The notes under the pieces: generated by a model
Told to the model about the DNA's origin: nothing
Database searches by the model: none
Seen by the model: only the letters and a program-made list of their open reading frames with translations
Origin: Burkholderiales bacterium
Lineage (GTDB): Bacteria; Pseudomonadota; Gammaproteobacteria; Burkholderiales; Usitatibacteraceae
Assembly: GCA_025350945.1 (NCBI GenBank)
Contig: JANXWW010000127.1
Location: 1 to 12,787 of the forward strand
DNA: 12,787 bases
Direction: 5' to 3'
Part shown: in pieces, positions 12,457 through 12,787 of the stretch
Layout: every line of letters starts with the position of its first letter
Numbering within the stretch: the stretch's first letter is position 1
Translations under genes and position numbers: made by a program

Positions 12457-12787
12457 TTAAGCTGCCTTCGAAATCAACTCCCGCAACACATACGGCAGAA
12501 TGCCGCCGTGCAAATAGTAATCAACTTCAATCGGCGTATCAATGCGCAGCAGCACGGTGACTTCATTTTTGCTGCCGTCTTTGCGTTTAATCACCAGCGT
12601 TACATCCATCTGCGGTTTGATGCCACCTTCCACCCCCACTAAATCAAACTCTTCATCGCCCTTGATGCCGAGTGAATCAACGGTGTCGCTGCCTTTGAAT
12701 TGGCAGGGCAAGACGCCCATGCCGACTAGGTTGGAGCGATGGATGCGTTCAAAACTTTTTGCGATCACGGCTTTGACGCCCAACAGT
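12457..12787 (-). CDS. acnA: Aconitate hydratase A, C-terminal part (cut by window edge)
   Basis: Only the last 110 or so residues are in the window; the gene continues past the right edge, so the in-frame TTG at 12783 is not a real start. LLGVKAVIAKSFERIHRSN, with the substrate-binding region SFERIHRSNLVGMGVLP, is the hallmark of the swivel domain of AcnA/IRP-type aconitases. The end IDTPIEVDYYLHGGILPYVLR also fits AcnA and not AcnB. The enzyme interconverts citrate and isocitrate in the TCA cycle using a 4Fe-4S cluster whose cysteine ligands lie upstream of the window. It converges with ispF, sharing the terminator at 12398-12434. Confidence 0.93.
   Translation of the reverse strand, partial: LLGVKAVIAKSFERIHRSNLVGMGVLPCQFKGSDTVDSLGIKGDEEFDLVGVEGGIKPQMDVTLVIKRKDGSKNEVTVLLRIDTPIEVDYYLHGGILPYVLRELISKAA

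Overview
The window looks like a chromosomal segment of a Gram-negative proteobacterium, most likely a betaproteobacterium. The clues are a PEP-CTERM (exosortase-sorted) exoprotein, a periplasmic MltF-type lytic transglycosylase, rarA followed by serS, unfused ispD and ispF, and an AcnA-type aconitase. Base composition looks intermediate in GC. No rRNA, tRNA, CRISPR array, transposase or phage gene is visible, and the lineage call is inference from gene content only.

Left part (1-4931) is accessory. A DUF1778/GNAT (TacA/TacT-type) toxin-antitoxin pair has its own promoter and operator-like repeats. The acetyltransferase toxin is broken by one extra A in an A7 run, while the antitoxin is intact. 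Next comes a non-coding stretch of about 390 bp with a candidate sigma-54 promoter, leading to a small secreted PEP-CTERM protein. A 904-residue secreted beta-propeller protein with seven Asp-box (BNR) repeats follows, closed by a strong intrinsic terminator at 4892-4931.

The 4932-5321 spacer is non-coding but structured. It holds four consecutive segments that can pair 1:2, 2:3 or 3:4, then a 15-unit CACAR pentanucleotide tandem array, then a 7-bp inverted repeat before rarA.

Right part (5322-12787) is housekeeping. rarA (replication-associated ATPase) and serS (seryl-tRNA synthetase) are read on +. A medium-chain quinone oxidoreductase-like gene and mltF (murein lytic transglycosylase) form a likely two-gene operon on -. 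ispD and ispF are two MEP-pathway isoprenoid genes in an operon on +, and the 3' end of acnA runs in from the right edge on -. Two palindromic non-coding elements sit on either side of serS: one of about 114 bp at 6832-6945, and a cleaner 143-bp element at 8305-8447 with 31-bp terminal inverted repeats. Both begin and end with GTCATYCC-like termini. A perfectly symmetric hairpin at 12398-12434 separates the convergent ispF and acnA genes.

I found no clear case for a wholly new multi-gene system. The points most worth a second look are the toxin frameshift, the two REP/MITE-like elements, the switch-like RNA segments plus pentanucleotide array upstream of rarA, and the putative sigma-54 control region of the PEP-CTERM gene.
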